Origin: JAHHUH01 sp045123075
GTDB lineage: Bacteria > Bacillota > Negativicutes > Acidaminococcales > Acidaminococcaceae
Direction of reading: 5' to 3'
DNA length: 64,000 bases
Assembly: GCA_045123075.1 (NCBI GenBank)
Contig: JBGVIJ010000016.1
Location: 1-64,000, forward strand
How positions within the stretch are numbered: the first letter of the stretch is position 1; each line of letters starts with the position of its first letter. Below the pieces are notes generated by a model. The model worked only from the letters and a program-made list of their open reading frames with translations, had not been told where the DNA came from and searched no databases. This document shows positions 33,467-42,564 of this stretch, piece after piece. The translations under genes were made by a program, and so were the position numbers.

Positions 33467-34177
33467 TTATTTCTTGCCTGCGCCCATTAAGCGGTTTGCG
33501 TAGTTACGCATGCTTTCATTAGCTCTTTGTGCGAAATCTGCAGGAGGAAGTGCAAAAGCAACTTCTGCATTTACTACGTTGCTAACTTCTTCAACTTTAA
33601 ATTTAGGCAAGTAGCCAACTTCGTAGCCTTTCCAGTTTTCAGTACCTTTTTCGTAGTAGAAGTACAAGGATTTGTTGCCTTTAGTCATTTTGTCATATTC
33701 ATAGCCGGTAACAGCATCAACGCCAGCTTCCGGACGAACGCTGAACCAGCTAATCAAAGTTTCAGCGAAAGGCATGCTCATACCGGGAAGTTCCGGCAGG
33801 CGGTCGTAAGTTTTGTTAACATAGTCAATGGTGTACCAGTAACCATCTTTAATGAAGGTGTTGGTATCGCTAATAACTTTACCTTCGCCGTCCATCATGG
33901 TATTGCGTTCAGCATTGATACCATTTGCTTCGTTATATTCAGTACGGCTATAGCGAACTTTTTGAGCTTGGGAAAGTTTGTTGTAAGCTTCCGGGGTAAG
34001 AACTTCAGCCATATCAATTTTTTGCGTTACTACTAAATGTACAGGGTGTTTGTCGCTGTTCAAAGTGCTACCTAAAAGTTGGATAGTGCGTTGACCGGGG
34101 TTATATGCGAGAGCAGCTACAGCGTTAATTAAGGTAAAAATGCAAGCTAACATTAATACCAGCAGAGATTTTCTCAT
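33467..34177 (-). CDS. exported protein of unknown function
   Basis: The first 24 residues are a classical signal peptide (basic start, LLVLMLACIFTLI core, AVAALA cleavage site). The 210-residue mature part has no family that I recognise. Its make-up (PVHLVVTQKIDMAEVL, YWYTIDYVNKTYDRLP, GYEYDKMTKGNKSLYFYY) is beta-rich and looks like an LppX/LolA-type or DUF4412-type fold, a guess based on style only. The start at 34177 follows GAGGTGAAGCTT. It is a single gene. Confidence 0.75.
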   Translation of the reverse strand: MRKSLLVLMLACIFTLINAVAALAYNPGQRTIQLLGSTLNSDKHPVHLVVTQKIDMAEVLTPEAYNKLSQAQKVRYSRTEYNEANGINAERNTMMDGEGKVISDTNTFIKDGYWYTIDYVNKTYDRLPELPGMSMPFAETLISWFSVRPEAGVDAVTGYEYDKMTKGNKSLYFYYEKGTENWKGYEVGYLPKFKVEEVSNVVNAEVAFALPPADFAQRANESMRNYANRLMGAGKK

Positions 34178-34247
34178 AAGCTTCACCTCATTCTAAAGAT
34201 TGTACTTCATTATACCATAAAAGTTTGCATAAAAGAAAGGTGCTGAT

Positions 34248-34261
34248 ATTACCCGGGAAAT
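34248..34261. promoter_or_regulatory. candidate Noc-binding site
   Basis: ATTACCCGGGAAAT differs at one position from the ATTTCCCGGGAAAT consensus known for B. subtilis Noc. It lies in a non-coding spacer, and a Noc protein with matching recognition residues is encoded 14 kb away. Confidence 0.55.
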
Positions 34262-34393
34262 GTGAAAAGTGCCTAGGTTTGCGTCATAAAAACGTTGCTG
34301 TATTTACAAAGTGTTTTCTGTACTTTGGTTAGTTGCGAGCATAGAATAAAGGTGCAATAAGAATTCTAAAATTCTTATAAGGAGGTTTTATAT

Positions 34394-34870
34394 ATGCTTA
34401 AAAAGTTATTTGCAACTACCGCCATGATGGGCGTTATGTTATTTAGTACCAGTGCCTTTGCAGGAATGCACGCTGCAGATGCTATCGAAGCAGCAAAAAC
34501 AAAATTACCAGAAACAATCGTAGTAATGGGTTACGATGAAGGACAAGATACTGCCATCGTAAACTTCCGTGATCCGGAAAGTCTTTTGGACTACGCAGTA
34601 GAAGTTTCTTTGGAAACAGGCAAAGTTTTGAAAATGGATATTGAAGGTGCTTCCATTCACGGGAGTACTATTATGACCAAAAGTGTCGAAGACATTATGG
34701 CAATCATTTTGACTGAATATCCTGATGCCCAAGAAATTTTTGTTACCACAGGTCAAGATGGTAACAACACTTACTACGATGCAGTTTTCGTAACTCCGGA
34801 ATTTTCAGCAGAAGTTAAGATGAACCCTGTAACAGGTGCTTTCTCTGAAAGAGAGTACGTTTTCTTCTAA
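34394..34870 (+). CDS. small exported protein, possible PepSY-like repeats
   Basis: A signal peptide occupies the first 23 residues (LFATTAMMGVMLFSTSAFAG). The mature 135 residues contain two stretches reminiscent of PepSY-type beta-hairpins: LDYAVEVSLETGKVLKMDIEG and FSAEVKMNPVTGAFSEREYVFF. Between them lies a helix (VEDIMAIILTEYPDAQEIF). PepSY domains are often peptidase inhibitors. The similarity is weak, so the function is open. The start follows AAGGAGGTTTTATAT. Confidence 0.75.
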   Translation: MLKKLFATTAMMGVMLFSTSAFAGMHAADAIEAAKTKLPETIVVMGYDEGQDTAIVNFRDPESLLDYAVEVSLETGKVLKMDIEGASIHGSTIMTKSVEDIMAIILTEYPDAQEIFVTTGQDGNNTYYDAVFVTPEFSAEVKMNPVTGAFSEREYVFF

Positions 34871-34889
34871 AGAGTAGGTAGAAAATTAC

Positions 34890-34918
34890 AAGGCGAGCGT
34901 AATTGCTCGCCTTATTTT
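34890..34918 (+). terminator. terminator after the small exported protein
   Basis: The stem AAGGCGAGC/GCTCGCCTT is followed by ATTTTATTT. Confidence 0.85.
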
Positions 34919-35023
34919 ATTTGCAGGGCAGGCTCAAAGCGTTGCATAAAGCCAACTTTTAGGATAAAATATTGTAGATATGAATGTTTATAATCTATAA
35001 ATATAAAACGAGGAGAATGCATT

Positions 35024-36130
35024 ATGAGCACTAATTTAGAAGTAGGTATCGTAGGTTTGCCTAACGTTGGCAAAAGCACCCTGTTTAACGCAATTACTAA
35101 AGCTGGCGCGGAAGCTGCCAACTATCCTTTCTGCACCATTGAACCCAATGTTGGTGTAGTTGATGTTCCTGACCACAGATTGAATGTTTTGAGCGATATG
35201 GTAAAAGCAAGAAGAATCGTTCCTGCTGCAATGCGTTTCGTTGATATTGCTGGTTTGGTAAAAGGTGCATCCAAAGGTGAAGGTTTGGGTAACAAATTCT
35301 TGGCACATATCCGCGAAGTTGACGCTGTTGCTCAAGTAGTACGTTGCTTTGAAGATGGTAACATTACTCACGTTGAAGGTAGCATTGATCCCCTCCGCGA
35401 CATTGAAATCATCAACACCGAACTTTGCTTGGCAGATATGGAATCCGTTGAAAAACGTATGGAACGTTTGACCAAACTTTTGAAAACTGGCGATAAAAAA
35501 GCTCCGTTGGAAAAAGCTTGCTTGGAAAAAGTATTGGCAGGTTTGGGTGACGCAGTTCCTGCTCGTCGTCTTGGCTTGACCGATGACGAAAAAGAATTCT
35601 TGAAAGAATTGCACCTCTTGACTATGAAACCTGTACTTTACATCACCAACGTAGCTGAAAGTGAAGTAGCAGATCCTTCCGGTAACGAACATGTTCAAGC
35701 TGTAACCAAATACGCAGCTGAAGAAGGCGCAGAAGTTATCATTGTTTCCGCTAAAATGGAAAGCGAAATCGCTGAACTTGATGACGAATCTGCTAAAGAA
35801 TTCTTGGAAATGGCAGGCTTGACTGAAACTGGTCTCGACAGACTTATCAAAGCTGGCTTCAAACTTTTGGGTCTCCAAACTTATATCACTGCAGGTGAAA
35901 TCGAAGTTCGTGCTTGGACCATCACCAAAGGTACCAAAGCTCCTCAAGCAGCAGGCAAAATTCACACCGACTTTGAACGTGGCTTCATTCGTGCAGAAGT
36001 AGTTGCTTATGACGACTTGGTAGCTTGCGGTTCTAAAGTTGCTGCTCGTGAAAAAGGCTTGGTTCGTCTTGAAGGCAAAGAATATGTTATGCAAGACGGG
36101 GACGTTGTTGAATTTAGATTTAATGTGTAA
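35024..36130 (+). CDS. ychF: redox-regulated ATPase YchF (OBG family)
   Basis: YchF is a universally conserved P-loop protein that binds ATP and associates with ribosomes. The G1 motif is GLPNVGKSTLFNAIT. The switch region has YPFCTIEPNVGVV and the G3 motif is DIAGLVKGASKGEGLGN. The C-terminal TGS domain has RAWTITKGTKAPQAAGKIHTDFERGFIRAEV and the end VVEFRFNV is invariant. Length is 368 residues. A 514-residue antisense frame over it is a codon-usage artefact. Confidence 0.98.
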   Translation: MSTNLEVGIVGLPNVGKSTLFNAITKAGAEAANYPFCTIEPNVGVVDVPDHRLNVLSDMVKARRIVPAAMRFVDIAGLVKGASKGEGLGNKFLAHIREVDAVAQVVRCFEDGNITHVEGSIDPLRDIEIINTELCLADMESVEKRMERLTKLLKTGDKKAPLEKACLEKVLAGLGDAVPARRLGLTDDEKEFLKELHLLTMKPVLYITNVAESEVADPSGNEHVQAVTKYAAEEGAEVIIVSAKMESEIAELDDESAKEFLEMAGLTETGLDRLIKAGFKLLGLQTYITAGEIEVRAWTITKGTKAPQAAGKIHTDFERGFIRAEVVAYDDLVACGSKVAAREKGLVRLEGKEYVMQDGDVVEFRFNV

Positions 36131-36142
36131 GAAGGTTGCACT

Positions 36143-36919
36143 ATGATATTCGACACTCATATGCATTGCGACTTTTCCACTGACAGTAGCATGTCTTTGG
36201 AAGAAGCAATTGCAGCTGCTGAAAAAGAAAATATCGGGATGATTGTGACTGAGCATTGGGATTACGACTATCCGACTAATCCCTCCGAGTTCATTTTTGA
36301 CCTTAATGCTTATTACGAAAAAATGAGCAAAGTACGTAGCGACAAGGTGCTCATCGGCATTGAAATTGGTATGCAAGCTCACACTCTTGAATTGGACAAG
36401 AATGTAGCAGCAAGCCAAAAGTTCGACTTTGTGCTTGGCTCTATCCATTGTGCGAAACGTAAGGACTTGTACGAAGCATACTGCTACGAAGGTTTTACTC
36501 GTCAAGAATCTGTACGCAACTTTTTGGAAGATAGTATTTACTGCGTAAAAAACCAAAAGGATTATGACTCCTTCGCTCACATTGACTACTTAACCCGCTA
36601 TTGGATTTACAAAGGCGAATACTTGGAGTACGCAGACGCTCCTGAACTTTTCGATGAATTGTTCAATGTTTTGATTGCAGATAATAAAGCTATCGAAATT
36701 AACACTCGTCGTTTAGATGACCAAAAGGCTATTGACGCACTGGTTGCTCTTTACAAACGCTTTGCGGAACTTGGCGGTAAGTACTGTACTTTGGGTAGTG
36801 ATGCTCATTATGCAGAACATGTTGGCAGACGTATGGATGTCGCTATCGCTATCGCTAAAGAGTGTGGCTTAACTCCTGTATATTTCAAAAACAGACAAAT
36901 GCAAATTATTGAGTTGTGA
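36143..36919 (+). CDS. PHP-domain phosphatase, histidinol-phosphatase (HisJ/HisK) type
   Basis: The 258-residue protein has the PHP metal-binding histidines: DTHMHCDFSTDS, EHWDYDYP, LGSIHC, FAHIDY and LGSDAHYAEHVG. This arrangement matches histidinol-phosphate phosphatases of the HisJ type and related PHP hydrolases. No other his gene is nearby, so the histidine role is only likely. It starts 12 bases after ychF with AGAAGGTTGCACT upstream and ends at a strong terminator. Confidence 0.85.
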   Translation: MIFDTHMHCDFSTDSSMSLEEAIAAAEKENIGMIVTEHWDYDYPTNPSEFIFDLNAYYEKMSKVRSDKVLIGIEIGMQAHTLELDKNVAASQKFDFVLGSIHCAKRKDLYEAYCYEGFTRQESVRNFLEDSIYCVKNQKDYDSFAHIDYLTRYWIYKGEYLEYADAPELFDELFNVLIADNKAIEINTRRLDDQKAIDALVALYKRFAELGGKYCTLGSDAHYAEHVGRRMDVAIAIAKECGLTPVYFKNRQMQIIEL

Positions 36920-36924
36920 TTATG

Positions 36925-36960
36925 ACACCGATACTTTTAATAGTATCGGTGTTTTTATTT
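36925..36960 (+). terminator. terminator after the PHP gene
   Basis: The stem ACACCGATACT/AGTATCGGTGT (36925-36935 with 36942-36952) is followed by TTTTATTT. Confidence 0.9.
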
Positions 36961-37059
36961 AAAAGCGCTATTGATATTTTTATATTGAAAACTTTTAAAT
37001 ATGATATAATACTATAATGACTTAGTAGTCAAATTTCCCAAACGAGGGGAGGTTTTCAT

Positions 37060-38397
37060 ATGCTTTTGAACATGACTGAAGGCAAACCGTTAAAACTGAT
37101 TTTGCCCTTTATGGTACCGCTTCTGATCGGTAATATTTTCCAACAACTTTATAATATTGCAGACATTATTATCGTAGGGCGTACTATTGGCGTAGAAGCT
37201 TTGGCAGCAGTTGGGGCGGTGTCGCCGCTTTTTATGATGCAGGTAATTATTACCCTTGGTTTGGGTAATGGCTTTACTGTTGTTACAGGGCAACGCTACG
37301 GTGGCGGTGATATGGACGGAATGCGTCGCAGTATCGCGACGGGTACCGTACTCAGTTTAATATCCGTGATTATAGTAATGGGTATTACTTATCTTTCCAT
37401 AGACCACGTTCTAGCTATGATGAACATTCCTGCGGAACTGATGAGTGATGCTCGTAGTTATGTGCTTATTATCACTGATGGCTTGCTTGCCATGATGGGG
37501 TACAACTTTTTGTCTTCCGTTATGCGTGCCTTGGGGGATAGTAAGACTCCGCTGTACTTTTTGATTGTAGCGACAATTGCCAATATTGCGTTGGCTTTGG
37601 CTTTCATCTTGTACTTAGGTTGGGGCGTGCCGGGTAGTGCGGTTGCACTGGTTATTGCCCAGGCAATTTCCGCCATTTTGTGTTTGATTTACATTTACCA
37701 TCGTTTTCCCCAATTGCATTTAAGTACTAAGGATATCTGCCTGACTAAAGAAGAAATGTGGGAGCATTTGCGTATGGGTTTGCCTATGGCGGTACAGTTC
37801 TCCGTTTTGGGTATGAGCATTATCTTCATGCAATCTATCTGTAATAAGTTTGGTGCAAATACCATTGCAGGTTTTACTACTGCTATGCGTGTGGAACAAC
37901 TTGCGGTACAACCGATGATTTCTTTCGGTTTGGCGATCTCTGTTTTTACTGCACAAAATTTTGGCGCACGTCGTTTTGATAGAATTCGTGAAGGCATCAG
38001 CAAATGCTCTATGATTGTTTTGGGATTTGCTTGCTTCGCAGCGGCGTTGATGTTTTTCTTCGGTAAAGATATTATTGGCGTTTTCCTAGATAATCCTGTA
38101 CCGGAAGTTTTACAGGCAGCGTATATGTACATTACTTATTCCGTGCCGTTCTATTTCTTCTTCAGCCAAATGTTTATCTACCGCAACGCTTGCCAAGGTA
38201 TGGGTATTGCGTTGATTCCCATGATGACCGGTGTTGTAGAATTGTTCGTGCGTACAGGTGTAGCAATGTTCCTGACCGAAAGTCACGGTTATCTTGGTAT
38301 TTGCCTTGCATCTCCCGTTGCTTGGTTAAGTAGTTTCTCCGTTGCGTATTTTAGCTATCGTTACTTCATAAAAATTTTGGAAGTTAAGAATAGATAG
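37060..38397 (+). CDS. MATE family efflux transporter
   Basis: The 445-residue protein has 12 hydrophobic segments and MATE-type features: LILPFMVPLLIGNIFQQLYNIADIIIVGRTIG near the N-terminus and its counterpart RMGLPMAVQFSVLGMSIIFMQ at mid-protein. The N-lobe resembles the NorM/DinF group with sodium- or proton-coupled drug export. The substrate is unknown. The ATG follows CGAGGGGAGGTTTTCAT. Two TATAAT hexamers (37005 and 37013) lie upstream. The metallopeptidase-like gene begins nine bases after its stop. Confidence 0.92.
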   Translation: MLLNMTEGKPLKLILPFMVPLLIGNIFQQLYNIADIIIVGRTIGVEALAAVGAVSPLFMMQVIITLGLGNGFTVVTGQRYGGGDMDGMRRSIATGTVLSLISVIIVMGITYLSIDHVLAMMNIPAELMSDARSYVLIITDGLLAMMGYNFLSSVMRALGDSKTPLYFLIVATIANIALALAFILYLGWGVPGSAVALVIAQAISAILCLIYIYHRFPQLHLSTKDICLTKEEMWEHLRMGLPMAVQFSVLGMSIIFMQSICNKFGANTIAGFTTAMRVEQLAVQPMISFGLAISVFTAQNFGARRFDRIREGISKCSMIVLGFACFAAALMFFFGKDIIGVFLDNPVPEVLQAAYMYITYSVPFYFFFSQMFIYRNACQGMGIALIPMMTGVVELFVRTGVAMFLTESHGYLGICLASPVAWLSSFSVAYFSYRYFIKILEVKNR

Positions 38398-38406
38398 GTG
38401 CTTGTG

Positions 38407-39204
38407 ATGGGAAAAGGATATTTTTCTAAACAGGCAAAATGCGATAGAAAAAACTACGCTCCTTGCCATATAGATAAGGAGCAGTTGGCAGAGTTTTTAC
38501 AAGAAAAGGCAGGGGAGATTATCGCTTTTGCTAAAGAGTTGCTTAAAGATAGTTATCCTGTACATTTTGAAATGCCCAAGTTTTTGCTCTTGCCCGTTCA
38601 TAAAACTCAAACTTTCGGCAAATATGCCTACAATATGGTTGTACAGGAAGAAGAAAAGCTTTCGAAAGTTTGTAAAGTAGACAAGCCCGCTATTTTAGCG
38701 AAACTTTCCCAAATGCAAGCTAACGTAAAAGTTGAGCGACTTGTTAGAGGTAGTTTTTTCGCTGATGGTGGGATTGTGATTTACTATTGCAATGTATGCC
38801 AGTTGTGCGAAAAGGAACAGCTTGATTTTACAAGCTACATTACCAGCGTGCTTGCTCACGAAATCTTCCATGCTCTGCATTTTGCTTCTTGTGATGCTAC
38901 TAAAGGGTGGCAACAAATGAGTTACTGGAACGGTAATGGTTTTGAAGCTGGTAAGATGAGTACGGTGCGTGAAAGCTTGGCGGAATATTTCCGTTATCTG
39001 TGGCTTGCGAAACAGCAGAATAAAGAGCTGATGGCTATAATGTTCAAAGAGTTGCAAGAGCCTTTTGCCAACGTACCAAACTATCCTTATGCAGGTGTTA
39101 TGTATTTGTTGCAAACGGAAGAGGTGGCGAAAGAAAAGTTTCATGCTGTTTTTGAAAGATCTTTGCAAGATTGGCACGAAGCTTATGAATTGTTAACAAG
39201 TTAG
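38407..39204 (+). CDS. putative zinc metallopeptidase (HExxH)
   Basis: The 265-residue protein has the gluzincin-like motif HEIFHALHF (about residue 160) and a downstream glutamate region RESLAEYFRYLWL that could supply the third zinc ligand. No signal peptide is seen, so it is predicted cytoplasmic. The N-terminal part is rich in cysteine (AKCDRKNYAPCH, YYCNVCQLCEKE). I recognise no named family. The ATG at 38407 follows ATAGGTGCTTGTG. It probably shares a transcript with the MATE pump. Confidence 0.65.
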   Translation: MGKGYFSKQAKCDRKNYAPCHIDKEQLAEFLQEKAGEIIAFAKELLKDSYPVHFEMPKFLLLPVHKTQTFGKYAYNMVVQEEEKLSKVCKVDKPAILAKLSQMQANVKVERLVRGSFFADGGIVIYYCNVCQLCEKEQLDFTSYITSVLAHEIFHALHFASCDATKGWQQMSYWNGNGFEAGKMSTVRESLAEYFRYLWLAKQQNKELMAIMFKELQEPFANVPNYPYAGVMYLLQTEEVAKEKFHAVFERSLQDWHEAYELLTS

Positions 39205-39217
39205 GTTAATATAGAAA

Positions 39218-39253
39218 AAACAGGGTATTCCACTTTTGTGGAGTACCCTGTTT
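39218..39253. terminator. bidirectional terminator
   Basis: A sixteen-base stem with one wobble (39218-39233 with 39238-39253) lies between the metallopeptidase and copZ stops. Confidence 0.9.
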
Positions 39254-39266
39254 GCTTTAGAACGGT

Positions 39267-39473
39267 TTATTTAATTTCTACAACGTCGAAGCCGATGTCT
39301 TCGATTGCTGTTTGCAAGGTTTCGTCAGCAACATTTTCTGCTTCAACGATTGCTTGTGCATCTTCGAGGGAAACGTCAACTTTAGTTACGCCTTCCAGTG
39401 CTTCCAATTCTCTTTTTACTGCAGCTACGCAGTTGGGGCAGTGCATGCCTTCGATTTTAATTTCTTTGATCAT
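39267..39473 (-). CDS. copZ: copper chaperone CopZ
   Basis: The 68-residue protein is a single heavy-metal-associated domain with the copper motif GMHCPNC and a ferredoxin-like fold pattern ending in IEDIGFDVVEI. It should carry Cu(I) to CopA, encoded just upstream. The start follows TAAGGAGAGATTAAC. Confidence 0.93.
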   Translation of the reverse strand: MIKEIKIEGMHCPNCVAAVKRELEALEGVTKVDVSLEDAQAIVEAENVADETLQTAIEDIGFDVVEIK

Positions 39474-39511
39474 GTTAATCTCTCCTTATAATTTTATTTT
39501 ATACTAACTAT

Positions 39512-41773
39512 TTATTTTGCAGTCCAAAAACGCAATCGCAAAGCGTTGGTTACAACGCTCACTGAGCTACAACTCATTGCAGCAGCCGCAATCATGGGGC
39601 TGAGCAAGATTCCAAAGTGGGGATATAGCACGCCCGCAGCAACAGGAATACCAATGGCATTATAGAAGAACGCCCAGAATAAATTTTGCTTAATGTTCTT
39701 CATGACTGCCTTGCTCAAACCAATAGCTTTAGGCACGTCCAGCAAATCGCTCTTCATCAGTACGATATCAGCAGATTCAATGGCGATATCAGTGCCCGCG
39801 CCAATGGCAATACCAACATCAGCACGAGCAAGTGCCGGAGCATCGTTGATTCCGTCGCCAACCATAGCAACTTTATGACCTTGTTCTTGCATTTTGCGAA
39901 TGGTACGCTCCTTATCTTCGGGGAGCAGTTCGGCAATAACTTCGTCTAAGCCAACTTGGCGGTGAATCGCTTCCGCAGTAAGTTTATTATCGCCAGTGAG
40001 CATGATAGTTTTAATGTTAAGTTCTCGTAGTTTGGCGATTGCTTCTTTACTTGTAGGCTTAACAGTATCTGCTACGGCGATGATGCCTAAAAGTTTATTG
40101 TCTTGTGCAAAGTATAAGGGAGTTTTGCCATTGTTGGCAAGTTCTTTTGCAATATCAGCAAAGTGGAGCGTATCAACCCCAACTGCTTCCATCAGTTTAG
40201 CGTTACCTGCGAAAGTAAGCTTGCCATTCACTTGCGCTGCAAGACCTTGTCCGGGAAGCAAGCGATAGTCCGAGGCAGGGGGAAGCTCTAAGTTACGAGT
40301 AGTCGCTTTATTTATAATAGGTTCTGCCAAAGGATGTTCCGAAAGCTTTTCTACTGCAGCTGCAAGACTAAGCAGTTCATCTTCCGTAATGGAATGAGGG
40401 ATGATGTCTGTAACGATAGGTTTGCCTTCCGTTACAGTACCTGTTTTATCTAAAATAACAGTGTCGATGGAATGAGCAGCTTCCAAAGCGGAAGCAGATT
40501 TAATCAAAATTCCGTTAGCTGCTCCGCGACCAGTACCAACCATAATGGCGGTAGGGGTAGCAAGTCCCAAAGCGCAGGGGCAGGAAATTACTAAAATGCT
40601 GATGCCGATAGCGAGAGCAAATTCCAAACTGTAGCCAAGGAAAAGCCAAGTTGCCGCAGCTAAAACTGCAATAGTCATTACTACAGGAACGAAGATGCCG
40701 CTAATTTTATCTGCCATTTTAGCGATAGGTGCTTTAGAAGAAGTAGCTTCGTCAACAAGTGCAATAATTTTGGCGAGAGTTGTGTGCTCGCCTACAGCGG
40801 TAGCTTGCATTTTAAAGTAACCACTTTTATTAATGGTGCCACCAGTAACGGAATCTCCTGCGTGTTTTTCAACAGGGAGGCTTTCGCCGGTAATGGCAGC
40901 TTCGTCAAGAGCACCGCTACCTTCAATAATCACGCCGTCTACAGGGACAGTTGCACCGGATTTAACAATAAGAATATCACCAGTGACAACTTCTTCTACG
41001 GGGATTTCACCCTGCATACCGTGACGCTCTACTAAGGCAACTTTGGGAGCAAGGTTCATCAACTTGGTAATTGCTTCGCTGGTACGATTTTTAGCACGAG
41101 CTTCCATAAATTTACCCAAAGTAATGAGGGTTAAAATCATGGCGGCGGATTCAAAGTACAAATCGTGAGAGAAGCGGTGCACCATTTCTAAATCATTGTG
41201 CCCCAAGCCGTAAGCAATCTTATAAATTGCATAGATGCCATAGATAAAGGAAGCACTACTGCCAAGAGCAATCAGTGAATCCATATTGGGAGCTTTGTCC
41301 AGCAAAGTTCGGAAGCCGTTTTTAAAATAACTATTACCAATAATTATCACCGGTATAGTTAAGAAGAGCTGTGTTAGTCCGTTGATGAGAGCGTTTTCGA
41401 TACCTAAGAAAATTTCTGGTAAGGGCCATCCTGCCATCTTACCCATGGAAAGGTAGAAAAGTGGCAAGGTAAAGATTGCTGACCAGATGAGCCTTTGCTT
41501 CATAGCTTGCATTTCTTGAGCGGCAGTGTCTACCGGTTTTTCTTTAGCCTGCGCCTTCTCATTATGAAGGCTTGCACCGAAACCAAGTTTTTCTACTTTT
41601 CCTATGATGTCATCAGCAGAGATGGTAGCTTCATCAAAAGTAACGTACATATTATTTTTTAAAAGGTTAACGCTAATCTGCTCAACACCTTTTTGCTTGC
41701 CAACAACTTTTTCGATGCGGGAGGAGCAGGCGGAGCAGTGCATGCCTGTTATATCAAATAAAACCTTTGTCAT
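39512..41773 (-). CDS. copA: copper-exporting P-type ATPase CopA
   Basis: CopA pumps Cu(I) out of the cytoplasm. The 753-residue protein has one N-terminal metal-binding domain (GMHCSACSSR). It also has the intramembrane CPC motif in ISCPCALGLATP, the phosphorylation loop DKTGTVTEGKP, the HP motif SEHPLAEPI and the hinge GDGINDAPALARADVGIA. The start at 41773 follows TTGGAGTTTAAT. It lies 38 bases upstream of copZ. No CsoR or CopY gene is adjacent, but a perfect inverted repeat overlaps the promoter. Confidence 0.97.
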   Translation of the reverse strand: MTKVLFDITGMHCSACSSRIEKVVGKQKGVEQISVNLLKNNMYVTFDEATISADDIIGKVEKLGFGASLHNEKAQAKEKPVDTAAQEMQAMKQRLIWSAIFTLPLFYLSMGKMAGWPLPEIFLGIENALINGLTQLFLTIPVIIIGNSYFKNGFRTLLDKAPNMDSLIALGSSASFIYGIYAIYKIAYGLGHNDLEMVHRFSHDLYFESAAMILTLITLGKFMEARAKNRTSEAITKLMNLAPKVALVERHGMQGEIPVEEVVTGDILIVKSGATVPVDGVIIEGSGALDEAAITGESLPVEKHAGDSVTGGTINKSGYFKMQATAVGEHTTLAKIIALVDEATSSKAPIAKMADKISGIFVPVVMTIAVLAAATWLFLGYSLEFALAIGISILVISCPCALGLATPTAIMVGTGRGAANGILIKSASALEAAHSIDTVILDKTGTVTEGKPIVTDIIPHSITEDELLSLAAAVEKLSEHPLAEPIINKATTRNLELPPASDYRLLPGQGLAAQVNGKLTFAGNAKLMEAVGVDTLHFADIAKELANNGKTPLYFAQDNKLLGIIAVADTVKPTSKEAIAKLRELNIKTIMLTGDNKLTAEAIHRQVGLDEVIAELLPEDKERTIRKMQEQGHKVAMVGDGINDAPALARADVGIAIGAGTDIAIESADIVLMKSDLLDVPKAIGLSKAVMKNIKQNLFWAFFYNAIGIPVAAGVLYPHFGILLSPMIAAAAMSCSSVSVVTNALRLRFWTAK

Positions 41774-41798
41774 ATTAAACTCCAAGTTATTATAAATG

Positions 41799-41825
41799 GT
41801 TTCTATAAAATTATAACATAGAAAC
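41799..41825 (-). promoter_or_regulatory. copA promoter with an inverted-repeat operator
   Basis: Perfect arms GTTTCTAT (41799-41806) and ATAGAAAC (41818-41825) flank a minus-strand TATAAT (41810-41815). No good -35 hexamer is visible. The site is a likely operator for an unlinked copper regulator. Confidence 0.55.
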
Positions 41826-41963
41826 GAGTTATGGGAGAAAAGAGTGATTGTGAATTTTGGGTAGCAGGAAAAAAGATTTTGTCGAAGAATAATTTAAGTA
41901 GGTAAATTTCTGGCGAAGTAAGAACGCCGTATAAAATAAGCAAGAAAAACTGGAGGGAATTTT

Positions 41964-42560
41964 ATGAACTGCGCATTCTGCAAACATCATAACTGCTACG
42001 TAAAAGAACAAAACTGCACCCGCTATTCCAAAGAAGAAGCGACTGCACTTTATAATGAAGAAGATATTAAAATCATGCAAGCTGCGGCTGTGACCGAAGC
42101 TGAGAACTATTTAAAAATGACTCGCTTGGAAGAAAGCCTTTTCTTCCTGCAACAAATGGGTATCAAAAAGATTGGTATCGCTTTCTGCATCGGTTTAGCT
42201 AATGAAGCTAAATTCTGCGCTCAATATTTTAAAAACGCAGGCATCGAAGTAGAATCTGTTTGTTGCAAAAACTGCTCTATCGATAAGAGCGTTTGGAATT
42301 TACAAAAAATTAAACCCGGTCAACATGAAGCAATGTGCAATCCTAAAATGCAAGCTCAATTGATGAACGATGCTAAAACCGAAGCTAACTTTATCGTAGG
42401 TTTGTGCGTTGGTCACGATATGATTTTCACTAAACACAGTGAAGCTCCTGTTTCCAGCCTTATCACCAAAGATAGAGTGCTCGCTAATAATCCTGCAGGC
42501 GTAGTTTATAGCCGTTACTGGAGAAGAAACCTGGGTATCTTGGAAGAAGGTACTGTATAA
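41964..42560 (+). CDS. DUF1847 family cysteine-rich protein
   Basis: The 198-residue protein has cysteine clusters at the N-terminus (MNCAFCKHHNCYVKEQNC) and in the middle (VESVCCKNCSIDK), with further cysteines in MCNPKMQAQL and LCVGHDM. This pattern and overall length match DUF1847 proteins of anaerobes, presumed to bind metal. The start follows CTGGAGGGAATTTT. The function is not known. crcB follows four bases after the stop. Confidence 0.88.
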   Translation: MNCAFCKHHNCYVKEQNCTRYSKEEATALYNEEDIKIMQAAAVTEAENYLKMTRLEESLFFLQQMGIKKIGIAFCIGLANEAKFCAQYFKNAGIEVESVCCKNCSIDKSVWNLQKIKPGQHEAMCNPKMQAQLMNDAKTEANFIVGLCVGHDMIFTKHSEAPVSSLITKDRVLANNPAGVVYSRYWRRNLGILEEGTV

Positions 42561-42564
42561 GCTT

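Noticed and set aside
35036..36580. 514-codon open frame antisense to ychF and the PHP gene
   Set aside because: It lies opposite two well-supported genes. The translation is rich in Phe, Cys, His and Thr with no domain. Such frames arise from codon bias on the sense strand.
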